Part shown: positions 51,589-61,199 of the stretch, in pieces
Numbering within the stretch: position 1 is the stretch's first letter
Layout: each line of letters starts with the position of its first letter
NCBI RefSeq assembly: GCF_042140125.1
Contig: NZ_CP159473.1
DNA from: Rhodophyticola sp017644125
GTDB lineage: Bacteria > Pseudomonadota > Alphaproteobacteria > Rhodobacterales > Rhodobacteraceae
Strand: one strand, 5' to 3'
DNA: 64,000 nt
Position numbers and translations under genes: made by a program
Notes under the pieces: model-generated
Told to the model about the DNA's origin: nothing
Databases searched by the model: none
What the model saw: the letters and a program-made list of their open reading frames with translations, nothing else

Positions 51589-53127
51589 ATGCTGGATACC
51601 GCCCGCCCCGATAGCCTTGCCCGAATCCATACCGTCGCCTTCGAGGGGTTGGAGGCGCGCCGCGTGGAGGTGCAATGCGCGGTCACGCCGGGCCTGCCCG
51701 CCTTCGCGATCGTGGGCCTGCCGGACAAGGCCGTATCGGAGGCGCGCGAACGGGTTCGCACGGCGCTTTCGGGCATGGCCATCGCATTGCCGTCGAAACG
51801 GATCACGATCAATCTCTCCCCCGCCGACCTGCCCAAGGAAGGCTCTCATTTCGACCTCCCGATCGCGCTCGCCCTGCTGGCAGCCCTCGGCGTTCTGCCC
51901 CGCGAACGCGTGGAAGAGGCCGTGGCATTGGGCGAACTGTCTCTCGACGGCAGCCTTGTCGCGGTTATCGGCGCCCTGCCGGCGGCCCTTGCCGCGGGGG
52001 AGGATGACCGCGTGCTTCTGTGCCCGGCGGCCTGCGGCGCCGAAGCGGCCTGGGTCGGGGTTACGCCGGTTTTCGCCGCCGGGTCGCTGGCCGAAATGAT
52101 CGCCCATCTGACGGACCGCGCGCCCCTGGCGCAGGCCATGCCGGGCGAGGTGACGCAGGATGCAACGCCCGGGGATCTGCGCGAAGTTCGGGGGCAGGAA
52201 CGGGCCAAGCGCGCACTGGAGATTGCGGCGGCAGGCCGTCATCACCTTCTGATGGTCGGACCGCCCGGGTCGGGCAAATCCATGCTGGCGGCCCGCCTGC
52301 CGGGGCTTCTGCCGCCGCTGTCGCCCGCCGAAGCGCTGGAAACCTCGATGATCCATTCGCTGGCGGGCCTTCTGGACGAGGGCGGCATTTCGCGCACCCG
52401 CCCCTACCGCGCGCCGCATCACACCGCGTCGATGGCGGCCATCGTCGGTGGCGGGCGCGGGGCCAAACCGGGCGAAATCAGTCTTGCGCATAACGGCGTG
52501 CTGTTTCTTGACGAGTTTCCCGAATACCCGCGCGCCGTGCTGGAAACGCTCCGACAACCGATCGAAACCGGCGATGTCGTCGTGGCGCGGGCCAATGCCC
52601 ATGTCACCTATCCCTGCCGCTTCCTGCTGATTGCCGCCGCCAATCCGTGCCGCTGCGGGCATCTCTACGATGCCGATCAGGCCTGCGGCCGGGCACCGAT
52701 CTGTGGGGAGGACTATCTGGGCAAGATCTCCGGCCCGCTGATGGACCGGTTCGACCTGCGCCTTGAGGTGCCGCCGGTGGGCTATGCGGATCTGGATCTG
52801 CCGCCCTCGGGCGACAGCAGCGCCACGATCGCCGCGCGCATTTCGGCGGCGCGGGACAGGCAGGCCGGGCGCTTCGCCGCGCTTGATCTGCCCGCCCGCT
52901 GCAACGCGGATGCCGAGGGCGACGCGCTGGACCGGATCGCAACGCCGGATGCCGAAGGCAAGGAACTGCTGCTGAAGGCCGCCGACCGGTTTCGCCTCTC
53001 CGCGCGCGGATATCATCGCATCCGGCGCGTCGCGCGCACCATCGCCGATCTGGACGGGGATGAGACCGTGGGCGCGCCCCATATCGCCGAGGCGATCGGG
53101 TTTCGCCTGATCGGAGCCCAGAACTGA
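51589..53127 (+). CDS. comM: YifB/ComM-family Mg chelatase-like AAA ATPase
   Basis: A 512-residue protein. An N-terminal Lon-protease-like domain (VEVQCAVTPGLPAFAIVGLPDKAVSEARERV) is followed by the AAA+ core with Walker A VGPPGSGKSMLAARLPG (about residues 225-241), Walker B LFLDEFPEYPRAVLETLRQP and a C-terminal zinc/Mg-chelatase domain with CRCGHLYDADQAC. ComM is a helicase that promotes branch migration in natural transformation in some bacteria. Whether this species is competent cannot be told here. Confidence 0.92.
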   Translation: MLDTARPDSLARIHTVAFEGLEARRVEVQCAVTPGLPAFAIVGLPDKAVSEARERVRTALSGMAIALPSKRITINLSPADLPKEGSHFDLPIALALLAALGVLPRERVEEAVALGELSLDGSLVAVIGALPAALAAGEDDRVLLCPAACGAEAAWVGVTPVFAAGSLAEMIAHLTDRAPLAQAMPGEVTQDATPGDLREVRGQERAKRALEIAAAGRHHLLMVGPPGSGKSMLAARLPGLLPPLSPAEALETSMIHSLAGLLDEGGISRTRPYRAPHHTASMAAIVGGGRGAKPGEISLAHNGVLFLDEFPEYPRAVLETLRQPIETGDVVVARANAHVTYPCRFLLIAAANPCRCGHLYDADQACGRAPICGEDYLGKISGPLMDRFDLRLEVPPVGYADLDLPPSGDSSATIAARISAARDRQAGRFAALDLPARCNADAEGDALDRIATPDAEGKELLLKAADRFRLSARGYHRIRRVARTIADLDGDETVGAPHIAEAIGFRLIGAQN

Positions 53128-53262
53128 CAGGAGCCGCCGGGCCCGCAGACAGGTTACGAAACCGGCGGTTCCCGCGATCCTGCGGCGCCTTTCAAGGTCC
53201 GGACGGTCCCCGGATCGGGCCCGTCCGTCCGGCCTGAGACGCCGCTCGCCGCGGCGGCTCCG

Positions 53263-54210
53263 TCAGCGCCCGGCGCGTTTCGCCTCGATCACCTGCCAGA
53301 TCTTCTCGGCGATGTTCACGCCGTCGAAACGCTCCAGCTCCTGAATGCCGGTGGGCGAGGTCACGTTGATCTCTGTCAGCCAGCCGCCGATCACGTCGAT
53401 ACCTACGAAAACCTGCCCCTTTTCCCGCAGCAGGGGCCCGATCCGGGCGCAGATCTCCAGATCACGGTCGGTCAGTCCGATCTTTTCCGCGCGCCCGCCC
53501 ACATGCAGGTTGGACCGCGTTTCGCCCTCCGCCGGAACACGGTTGATGCCGCCGACCGGCTCTCCGTCGACCAGAATGATCCTCTTGTCGCCAGCGCTCA
53601 CATCCGGGAGGAACTTCTGGGCGATCAGCGGCTCCCGGTTCATGGCGGCAAAAAGCTCGTGAAGCGAGTTGAGGTTCCGGTCCTCCGGCGTCAGGCGGAA
53701 CACGCCCGCCCCGCCATTGCCGTAAAGCGGCTTGAGAATGATGTCGCCATGGCGCGCCTTGAACGCCTTCAGCGTGTCGAGATCCCGGGCGACGGTGGTC
53801 GGCGGGGTCAGGCCGGGAAAATCGAGAACCAGCAGTTTTTCGGGATAGTTCCGCACCCAGAACGGATCGTTCACGACCAGCGTGGCGGGATGCAGCCGAT
53901 CAAGCATATGCGTCGTGGTGATATAGCCCATGTCGAAGGGCGGATCCTGACGCAGCCAGATCACATCCCATTCTGCAAGATCCACCTCGGTATAGGCGCC
54001 AAGCGAAAAGTGATCGCCCTTGACCCGGCGCACCTCAAGCGGCCAGCCGCGGGCGGTCACGCGGCCTTCCTGATAGGCCAGCTTCTCGGGCGTGTAGAAG
54101 AACAGTTCATGGCCCCGGACCTGCGCCTCTTCGGCAAGCCGGAAACTGCTGTCCGCATCGATGTTGACGCGGTCGATCGGGTCCATCTGAAACGCGACTT
54201 TCAGGGCCAT
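53263..54210 (-). CDS. gshB: Glutathione synthetase
   Basis: A 315-residue ATP-grasp enzyme joining gamma-glutamylcysteine and glycine. It opens KVAFQMDPIDRVNIDADSSFRLAEEA and has LRQDPPFDMGYITTTHMLDRL, NDPFWVRNYPEKLLVLDFPGL, the ATP-grasp loop DIILKPLYGNGGAGVF and INVTSPTGIQELERFDG with the metal ligands. Third gene of rsmI-yraN-gshB, with 75 bases after yraN. It would feed the GST encoded 2.7 kb away. Confidence 0.96.
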   Translation of the reverse strand: MALKVAFQMDPIDRVNIDADSSFRLAEEAQVRGHELFFYTPEKLAYQEGRVTARGWPLEVRRVKGDHFSLGAYTEVDLAEWDVIWLRQDPPFDMGYITTTHMLDRLHPATLVVNDPFWVRNYPEKLLVLDFPGLTPPTTVARDLDTLKAFKARHGDIILKPLYGNGGAGVFRLTPEDRNLNSLHELFAAMNREPLIAQKFLPDVSAGDKRIILVDGEPVGGINRVPAEGETRSNLHVGGRAEKIGLTDRDLEICARIGPLLREKGQVFVGIDVIGGWLTEINVTSPTGIQELERFDGVNIAEKIWQVIEAKRAGR

Positions 54211-54285
54211 GGCAGCACTCCATCCAGCGTAGGTCCCGCCTTCATGGCGCGACGGCGGCGAGCTTGCAATGGGGGAATGCCGCGA

Positions 54286-54639
54286 TCAGGCGCAGAGTGC
54301 GTTTTCGACGATCTCGATCATGCCGCGGTCATTCACCAGCGCCACATCGAACCGGGCAACACTGTTCTGCCCATCCGGCAAATGGCCAAGGTAGTCGGAG
54401 GCGCTGGCATAGATCCGCTGCATCTGACGGCGGGAGAGGCGTTCGGCGGCCCGGGCAAAACTGCGGCTTTTCTTCACCTCGATGAAAACCGTCTCCCCGT
54501 CCTTTTCTGCCACCAGATCGATCTCGCCGGCCTGGCCGCGCCAGCGGCGGGACAGGATCACGTGGCCGCCGCGCGCATATTCCGCGGCAACCCTGTCTTC
54601 TGCGGTCCTGCCAGCCAGATAGCTCGTCATCCCGCTCAT
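54286..54639 (-). CDS. yraN: UPF0102 (YraN) family protein
   Basis: A 117-residue restriction-endonuclease-like fold: SYLAGRTAEDRVAAEYARGG at the start, then GEIDLVAEKDGETVFIEVKKSR with the D-ExK nuclease triad (about residues 38-55). The role is unknown, though a Holliday-junction-nuclease link has been suggested for the family. It overlaps rsmI by ATGA. Confidence 0.92.
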   Translation of the reverse strand: MSGMTSYLAGRTAEDRVAAEYARGGHVILSRRWRGQAGEIDLVAEKDGETVFIEVKKSRSFARAAERLSRRQMQRIYASASDYLGHLPDGQNSVARFDVALVNDRGMIEIVENALCA

Positions 54640-55532
54640 GCGTTATCTTCCAGTTTCAGGGCCGCCTGATAGACAAGGCGACGCGGCAGCCCCAGTTTCT
54701 CGGCAACCTCGGCGGCGGCATCCTTGACCCGTTGGGTTTTCAGCGCCTCGCGCAACGCGGTCTCCATGTCGTCGGCGCTGGCCTGCCGGGATTGCCCGCG
54801 CCCGACCACCAGCACGATCTCGCCCTTCAGCGCGCGGCCCTCGATGGCCTCGCGCAGTTCGGCAACCGTGCCGCGGATGACCTCCTCGAAACGCTTGGTC
54901 AGCTCCCGGCACAGCGCGATCTGACGCGCCTGGCCCAGAGTTTCGCCCAGAACATCTAACAATCGGTGAATGCGCTTGGGGCTTTCGTAGAGGATCACGG
55001 TGGCCTCGATATCCGCCAGCCCGTCCAGGAACCGCTTGCGGGCACCCGCCTGGCTGGGCGGGAAGCCCGCGAACAGGAACCGGTCGCTCGGCAGGCCGGA
55101 CACCGTCAGCGCCGCCAGCGCGGCGGAGGGACCCGGCGCCGCAAAGACCGGCGCACCCGCCTCGATCGCGGCGCGGCCAAGCTGATACCCGGGATCGGCC
55201 ACAAGCGGCGTCCCGGCCTCGGAGACATAGGCCACCGTCCTGCCCTCGGCCAGGGCCGCCAGCAGCCGGGGCCGCTGCGCCGGGCCGTTGTGATCGTGAT
55301 AGGCGACAAGCGGCCTGTCGCCCAAGGGTATGCCATGCAGCTCCATCAATCTGCGCGCGGTGCGCGTATCCTCGGCGGCCAGCAGATCGGCGCTCAGCAG
55401 AATGTCGAGGGCGCGCAAGGTGATATCGCGCGCGGCACCGATAGGCGTCGCCACGAAGTACAGCCCCGGCGCCAGCGTCACGCGGCGCGCGGGCGTTGCC
55501 ATTGGGCTGGGATCGGTGGGCAGATCGGGCAT
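54636..55532 (-). CDS. rsmI: 16S rRNA (cytidine(1402)-2'-O)-methyltransferase
   Basis: A 298-residue TP-methylase that methylates C1402 of 16S rRNA at the ribose. LYFVATPIGAARDITLRALDIL, AEDTRTARRLM, SEAGTPLVADPGYQLGRAAIEAG, GLPSDRFLFAGFPPS and VILYESPKRIHRLL are all RsmI landmarks. ATG 55532 was chosen; a TTG two codons earlier or ATG 55499 would also fit. It opens the operon with yraN and gshB. Confidence 0.95.
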   Translation of the reverse strand: MPDLPTDPSPMATPARRVTLAPGLYFVATPIGAARDITLRALDILLSADLLAAEDTRTARRLMELHGIPLGDRPLVAYHDHNGPAQRPRLLAALAEGRTVAYVSEAGTPLVADPGYQLGRAAIEAGAPVFAAPGPSAALAALTVSGLPSDRFLFAGFPPSQAGARKRFLDGLADIEATVILYESPKRIHRLLDVLGETLGQARQIALCRELTKRFEEVIRGTVAELREAIEGRALKGEIVLVVGRGQSRQASADDMETALREALKTQRVKDAAAEVAEKLGLPRRLVYQAALKLEDNA

Positions 55533-55625
55533 GGCCAAAGGCTCCGGCGGCGTTTACTTGGGGGTCTGAACGCACTAGTCTCGCCCGTATAGATGACAGG
55601 TGCCCCAAGGGAGACGAGGATCCTC

Positions 55626-56798
55626 ATGATCTCTGCTTTGCGTAGCTTCCGCAAGCCATTCCGGCTGCTTTCCGTTCTCGCGCTGACCGGCCTTCTTGCC
55701 GCCTGTCAGGTGGGCAATCCCGTCAGCGGCCCCATCGGCCCCCGCGTCTCCGGCCAGACCATCGAGGTGGCCATGCTCCTGCCCTACGGCTCGGCCAGCG
55801 CGGGCGACGATCTGGTGGCCCGCAGCCTCGAAAACGCGGCGCGCATGGCCATGGCCGAAGTCCAGGGCGTCGAGATCAACCTGACGGTCTACAACACAGC
55901 CGGCAATGCGGCCCAGGCCGCCGCGGTCGCGCAACAGGCGGTCAGCGCGGGTGCGGATGTGATCCTCGGGCCGCTCCGGTCCGATGCGGCGGCCGCGGTC
56001 GGGGTTGCGGTGGCGCGCTCCAACATCAACGTGCTGAGCTTCTCCAACAACACCGAGATCGCGGGCGGCAATGTCTTCGTGCTGGGCCATACCTTCCAGA
56101 ACACCGCCGCGCGCGTCGTCAACTATGCCGCGACCCAAGGGCGCAACCGGATCCTGATCCTGCATGCCCGCAATCTGGCGGGCGAGGTCGCACGCGACGC
56201 GGTGGAACGCGCCGTTGCGGGCACCGGCGCCACGATCACCGGCCGGGTCAGCTACGAGTTTTCGCAAAACGGCGTGGTCGCGGCCCTGCCGACCGTGATG
56301 AGCACCGTGCGGTCCACCGATACCAATGCGCTGATCATGACCTCCGATGCCGCGGGCGCCCTGCCGCTTTTCGCGCAATTGCTGCCCGAAAACGGGCTCG
56401 ACACGGAAAGCACCCGGGTCATCGGGCTGACGCGATGGGATGTGCCGCCGCAGACGCTGGAACTCTCGGGCCTGCAAGGCGGCTGGTTCGCCCTGCCCGA
56501 TCCGCAGGCGGCGGCCAGTTTCAATGCCCGCTACAGCGCGGCAAACGGCTCCACCCCGCATATCCTGGCCGCCATCGGCTATGACGCGATGCGCGCCGTG
56601 GCCGAGACAGCCGCGTCCCAGGGCAGACTGGGTGCGGCGGATCTCACCGCCTCCTCTGGCTTTAACGGCGCGAACGGAGTATTCCGCCTCAGAAGCGATG
56701 GCACCAATCAGCGGGCCATGGCCATTGCCCAAGTCCAAAACAACCAGGTGGCCGTGATTGACCCTGCCCCAAGACGCCTTGGCCCTGCGGGGTTCTGA
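55626..56798 (+). CDS. LpoA-like penicillin-binding protein activator lipoprotein
   Basis: A 390-residue lipoprotein. The signal peptide ends LTGLLAACQ with lipobox Cys at about residue 27. The mature part is a type I periplasmic binding fold (Peripla_BP_6/LpoA-like): VAMLLPYGSASAGDDLVARSLENAARMAM, GADVILGPLRSDAAAAVG, IGLTRWDVPPQTLELSGLQGGWFALPD. LpoA activates penicillin-binding protein 1A in E. coli; in alphaproteobacteria the exact role is not established. It is divergent from rsmI, as in many relatives. Its end overlaps glnD by 41 bases. Confidence 0.87.
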   Translation: MISALRSFRKPFRLLSVLALTGLLAACQVGNPVSGPIGPRVSGQTIEVAMLLPYGSASAGDDLVARSLENAARMAMAEVQGVEINLTVYNTAGNAAQAAAVAQQAVSAGADVILGPLRSDAAAAVGVAVARSNINVLSFSNNTEIAGGNVFVLGHTFQNTAARVVNYAATQGRNRILILHARNLAGEVARDAVERAVAGTGATITGRVSYEFSQNGVVAALPTVMSTVRSTDTNALIMTSDAAGALPLFAQLLPENGLDTESTRVIGLTRWDVPPQTLELSGLQGGWFALPDPQAAASFNARYSAANGSTPHILAAIGYDAMRAVAETAASQGRLGAADLTASSGFNGANGVFRLRSDGTNQRAMAIAQVQNNQVAVIDPAPRRLGPAGF

Positions 56799-59592
56799 CC
56801 CCTCGCCACCGGTCCTTTCAGAGCCTTCGGATGCCGCGGAGCTGATCTGTCCCGCATCGCAGGTCTTCGATCAGCCTGCCATCCGCCGGCGGATCGAGGC
56901 GCGGATCGCCGATTGCGCCGATGCCGGCGAGATCCGCGCGCATGTGGTCGAGATCCTCGCCGAGGTGAAGGAGGCCGGGCGCAGCAAGATCAGCGCGGCC
57001 TTCGCCGCCGATCCGACCGCCGCGCGCCGGGTGCTGCGCGCCTATGCCTATCTGACCGACGGGATGCTGCGCGAAGTACTTCATGTGGCGACCGCGAAGC
57101 TGCATCCGACCCCGACACCCACCGACGCGGAGCGCGTCGCCGTGATGGCGGTGGGCGGCTACGGCCGTGGCGAGATGGCGCCGTTTTCCGATGTCGACCT
57201 GATGTTCGTCACGCCGTGGAAGATGACCGCCAAGGTGGAGAGCATCATCGAATCTACGCTCTACATGCTGTGGGATCTGCGCCTGAAGGTCGGCCATTCC
57301 AGCCGCACCATCAAGGACTGCCTGCGTCTGGGCAAGGACGACTACACCATTCGCACGACCTTTCTGGAGATGCGCTATCTGGCGGGCGATGCCGCCCTGG
57401 CCGCCGATCTGCAGGACACGCTGCGCAGCCAGCTTTTCGCCGGCACCGCCTCCGAGTTCATCGAGGCGAAACTGGAAGAGCGTGCCACGCGCCACCGCAA
57501 GCAGGGCGGCCAGCGCTACATGCTGGAGCCCAATGTCAAAGAGGGCAAGGGCGGGCTGCGCGACCTGCAGACGCTCTACTGGATCGCGAAGTACCTGCAC
57601 GGCGTGCAGCGGGCCCGCGAACTGGTGGGGCTGGGCGTGTTCACGCAGGAAGAGTTCGATGCCTTCGACGCGGCGGAGCGGTTTCAGTGGTCGGTCCGCT
57701 GCCATCTGCATCTGATCGCCGGGCGCGCGCAGGATCAGCTGACCTTCGACATGCAGGTCCAGGTGGCCGACCGCATGGGCTATACCGATCATGACGGGCG
57801 GCGCGCGGTCGAGCATTTCATGCAGGATTACTTCCGCCACGCCACCCGCGTGGGCGAACTCACGCGGATTTTCCTGACCGCGCTCGAGGCGAGCCACGTC
57901 AAGCGCGAACCGGGTCTGTGGGAGCTGTTCCGGGGCCGCAAACGCACCCGCCGCAAGAAGCTGAAACCCGGCTACGCCGTCAAGCAGAACCGCCTGAGCG
58001 TGGAGGACGAGACCGCCTTTCTGGCCGACAAGCTGAACGTTCTGCGCCTCTTCGAGGAGGGGCTGCGCACCGGATATCTGCTCCATCCCGATGCGATGCG
58101 GATGGTCGCGGGCCATCTGGAGCTGATCGACGAGGATCTGCGCCGGGACCCAGAGGCGAACCGGATTTTCCTGGATCTCCTGCTGAAACACGGCAATCCG
58201 GAACGCGGGCTGCGTCGGATGAACGAACTGGGCGTTCTGGGCGCGTTCATTCCGGAATTCGCCGAAATCGTCGCGATGATGCAGTTCAACATGTATCATA
58301 GCTACACGGTGGACGAGCACACGATACAGGTGGTCTCCACCCTCGCGCAGATCGAGCGGGAAGAACTGATCGAGGAACTGCCGGTCGCCAGCCGGATCCT
58401 GAAGAGCGGCGTGAACCGCAAGGTGCTTTACGTCGCCTGCCTGCTGCATGACATCGGCAAGGGCCGGAAGGAGGATCATTCGATCCTCGGCGCCCGGATT
58501 GCGCGGATGATGTGCCCGCGCCTCGGGCTGAAACCGGCGGAGTGCGACACCGTGGAATGGCTCGTGCGCTATCATCTGCTGATGTCGGACATGGCGCAGA
58601 AACGTGATATCTCCGACCCGCGCACGGTCCGCGATTTCGCCAAGGCCGTCAAAACCAGGGACCGGCTGGACCTGCTGACCGTGCTGACCGTCTGCGATAT
58701 TCGCGGGGTCGGGCCGCATACCTGGAACAACTGGAAAGCCACGCTCTTGCGCGGGCTTTACCGGGCGACCGCCCATGCGCTGGAAAACGGTCTGGAGGAT
58801 CTCAACCGCGACAAGCTGGAAAGCGAGGCCAAGCGCGCACTGCGCGAAGCCCTCGACGGCTGGGACAAACCCGAACTCAAGATCGAAATGGCGCGGCATT
58901 ACGGGCCCTATTGGCAGGGCCTCGATCTGGCGAGCCAGATCACCTTCGCCGAGATGCTGCGCGATCTGGGCGAGACCAAGATCCGGATAGACACCCGCCG
59001 CGACACCGATCGCGATGCCACCCGCGTGTGCTTTGCGCTGGCCGACCATCCGGGCATCTTCAGCCGTCTGGCGGGCGCGCTCAGCCTTGTGGGGGCCAAT
59101 GTCGTGGACGCCCGCACCTACACGTCCAAAGACGGGTTCGCCACCGCCGTGTTCTGGGTGCAGGATGCCGATGGCAACCCTTATGAGGAGGCCCGCCTGC
59201 CCCGCCTGCGCGACATGATCGGCAAGACCCTGAAAGGCGAGGTAGTGGCAAGTCACGCGCTGGAGCGCCGCGACAAGATCAAGAAACGCGAGCGGCCCTT
59301 CGATGTCCCGACCAACATCACCTTCGACAATGACGGCTCCGAGATCTACACGATCATCGAGGTCGACACCCGCGACCGGCCCGGTCTGCTCTACGATCTG
59401 ACCAAAACGCTTGCGGCATCGAATATCTATATCGCCAGCGCCGTCATCGCGACATATGGGGCCCAGGTGGTCGATACCTTCTATGTCAAGGATATGTTCG
59501 GGTTGAAGCTTTACACCAAATCCAAGCAGGACAGCCTTGAACGCAAGCTCCGCGACGCAATCGCACGGGTTGCCGAGCGGGCCGGAGCCTGA
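56758..59592 (+). CDS. glnD: [PII] uridylyltransferase / uridylyl-removing enzyme
   Basis: A 944-residue nitrogen sensor that uridylylates PII (GlnB/GlnK) when glutamine is low and removes UMP when it is high. The nucleotidyltransferase site is GGYGRGEMAPFSDVDLM, with Gly residues from position 133 and DVD at 145-147. The HD domain has HDIGKGRKEDH at H564-D565. Two ACT domains close the protein (about 755-850 and 860-944). The TTG start at 56758 overlaps the preceding gene by 41 bases and is preceded by CAGGTGG; the first ~30 residues are therefore uncertain. Confidence 0.95.
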   Translation: MTLPQDALALRGSDPSPPVLSEPSDAAELICPASQVFDQPAIRRRIEARIADCADAGEIRAHVVEILAEVKEAGRSKISAAFAADPTAARRVLRAYAYLTDGMLREVLHVATAKLHPTPTPTDAERVAVMAVGGYGRGEMAPFSDVDLMFVTPWKMTAKVESIIESTLYMLWDLRLKVGHSSRTIKDCLRLGKDDYTIRTTFLEMRYLAGDAALAADLQDTLRSQLFAGTASEFIEAKLEERATRHRKQGGQRYMLEPNVKEGKGGLRDLQTLYWIAKYLHGVQRARELVGLGVFTQEEFDAFDAAERFQWSVRCHLHLIAGRAQDQLTFDMQVQVADRMGYTDHDGRRAVEHFMQDYFRHATRVGELTRIFLTALEASHVKREPGLWELFRGRKRTRRKKLKPGYAVKQNRLSVEDETAFLADKLNVLRLFEEGLRTGYLLHPDAMRMVAGHLELIDEDLRRDPEANRIFLDLLLKHGNPERGLRRMNELGVLGAFIPEFAEIVAMMQFNMYHSYTVDEHTIQVVSTLAQIEREELIEELPVASRILKSGVNRKVLYVACLLHDIGKGRKEDHSILGARIARMMCPRLGLKPAECDTVEWLVRYHLLMSDMAQKRDISDPRTVRDFAKAVKTRDRLDLLTVLTVCDIRGVGPHTWNNWKATLLRGLYRATAHALENGLEDLNRDKLESEAKRALREALDGWDKPELKIEMARHYGPYWQGLDLASQITFAEMLRDLGETKIRIDTRRDTDRDATRVCFALADHPGIFSRLAGALSLVGANVVDARTYTSKDGFATAVFWVQDADGNPYEEARLPRLRDMIGKTLKGEVVASHALERRDKIKKRERPFDVPTNITFDNDGSEIYTIIEVDTRDRPGLLYDLTKTLAASNIYIASAVIATYGAQVVDTFYVKDMFGLKLYTKSKQDSLERKLRDAIARVAERAGA

Positions 59593-59597
59593 GCGCG

Positions 59598-61199
59598 ATG
59601 GCGGCGGCGCGTCCGATCCGGCTTGTCGCGGGGTTCCTCACGGTCGGGGTCTGGACCCTGCTCAGCCGCGTCTTCGGCTTTGCCCGCGACATTCTCATCG
59701 CCGGCATTCTGGGCGCGGGTCCGGTGGCGGAGGCCTTTCTGGTGGCCTTCAGCCTGCCCAACATGTTCCGCCGGTTCTTTGCCGAAGGCGCGTTCAACAC
59801 CGCCTTCGTGCCGCTTTTCTCGAAGAAACTGGAAGGCCGGGAGGATGCCGAAGGCTTCGCGAGAGAGGCCTTCGCGGGGTTGGCCACGCTCCTGATCGTC
59901 TTCACGCTCCTCGCCCAGTTGATCATGCCGTGGCTGGTGCTTGCCATGGCAAGCGGGTTTGCCGGGGATGCACGGTTTGATCTGGCGGTGGTCTTCGGGC
60001 GGATTGCGTTCGGCTACATCCTCTTCATCTCCCTTGCGGCACTGCTGTCCGGGGTCCTGAACGCCTCGGGCCGGTTTGCCGCCGCCGCGGCCGCCCCGGT
60101 GCTTCTGAACATGGTCCTCATCTGCGCCCTGCTACTGGCGGACACCGGTGTGCTGGAAGACGTGGTCACGGTCGAGGCGCCCGGGCTGGCCGGGATCACC
60201 GGGATCCACGCCGGCACGATGCTGGTCTGGGGCGTATTGGTGGCGGGCGTGGCCCAGGTGGTGCTGGTCTGGGTGGCCGCCGCGCGCGCGGGGTTCCGGA
60301 TGCGGCTGCAAATGCCGCGCCTGACCCCCGATCTCAAGCGGCTGGCGATCATCGCGGCTCCGGCGATGCTGGCCGGTGGCGTCGTGCAGATCAACCTGCT
60401 GGTGGGCCGCCAGGTCGCCAGCTTCTTCGAGGGCGCGATCGTATGGCTCAGTCTTGCGGACCGGCTCTATCAATTGCCCCTCGGCGTGGTGGGGATCGCA
60501 ATCGGGATCGTTCTTTTGCCGGATCTGTCACGCCGGCTGCGCGCCGATGACGCCACGGGCGGGCGCGAGGCGCTCAGCCGCGCGGCGGAACTCTCGATGG
60601 CGCTGACCGTGCCGTCGGCGGTGGCGTTGATGGTGATCCCGGTTCCGCTCGTCTCCGTCCTTTTCGGGCGCGGCGCCTTCGGGCCGGACGACGTGGCGGC
60701 CACGGCGCTGGCGCTGGCGGTCTATGGCGCGGGGCTGCCTGCCTTCGTGCTTCAGAAAGTCATGCAGCCGCTCTATTTCGCGCGCGAGGATACAAGATCG
60801 CCGTTCCGCTATGCGGTGGTGGCGATGGTGGTCAACGCCGTTGTCGCCGTCGGGCTGGCCATGGCGATCGGCTTTCTGGGTGCCGCCATCGGCACCACGG
60901 TCGCCGCCTGGATCATGGTCTGGCTTCTGTCGCGCGGCACCAGACCGATGGGGGAGGTCGCCCGCTTCGACGACCGCTATCGACGGCGGATCTGGCGGAT
61001 CTCCATCGCGTCGATCCTGATGGGGGTGGTGCTGTGGGGGCTGGCGCTGCTGCTCGGGCCGCTTCTGGGAACCGATGGCTGGCGCTACGGCGCGCTGGCG
61101 GCCATGGTCCTGCTCGGGATGCTCAGCTATTTCCTCATCGGGCGGGCCCTGAACGCTTTCCACATCGCCGAACTGCGCAGCGCGCTCCGCCGCTCCTAA
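59598..61199 (+). CDS. murJ: Lipid II flippase MurJ
   Basis: A 533-residue MATE/MOP-superfamily protein with about 14 helices that flips lipid II across the inner membrane for peptidoglycan synthesis. TLLSRVFGFARDILIAGILGAG, FLVAFSLPNMFRRFFAEGAFNTAFVPLF and FYFAREDTRSPF-type segments are MurJ hallmarks. It follows glnD by 5 bases, a usual alphaproteobacterial pair. Its TAA overlaps the convergent rhomboid gene's TAG by four bases. Confidence 0.95.
   Translation: MAAARPIRLVAGFLTVGVWTLLSRVFGFARDILIAGILGAGPVAEAFLVAFSLPNMFRRFFAEGAFNTAFVPLFSKKLEGREDAEGFAREAFAGLATLLIVFTLLAQLIMPWLVLAMASGFAGDARFDLAVVFGRIAFGYILFISLAALLSGVLNASGRFAAAAAAPVLLNMVLICALLLADTGVLEDVVTVEAPGLAGITGIHAGTMLVWGVLVAGVAQVVLVWVAAARAGFRMRLQMPRLTPDLKRLAIIAAPAMLAGGVVQINLLVGRQVASFFEGAIVWLSLADRLYQLPLGVVGIAIGIVLLPDLSRRLRADDATGGREALSRAAELSMALTVPSAVALMVIPVPLVSVLFGRGAFGPDDVAATALALAVYGAGLPAFVLQKVMQPLYFAREDTRSPFRYAVVAMVVNAVVAVGLAMAIGFLGAAIGTTVAAWIMVWLLSRGTRPMGEVARFDDRYRRRIWRISIASILMGVVLWGLALLLGPLLGTDGWRYGALAAMVLLGMLSYFLIGRALNAFHIAELRSALRRS

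Noticed and set aside
56818..59256. 812-codon open frame antisense to glnD
   Set aside because: It is complementary to glnD, which has full family motifs; composition explains the long open frame.
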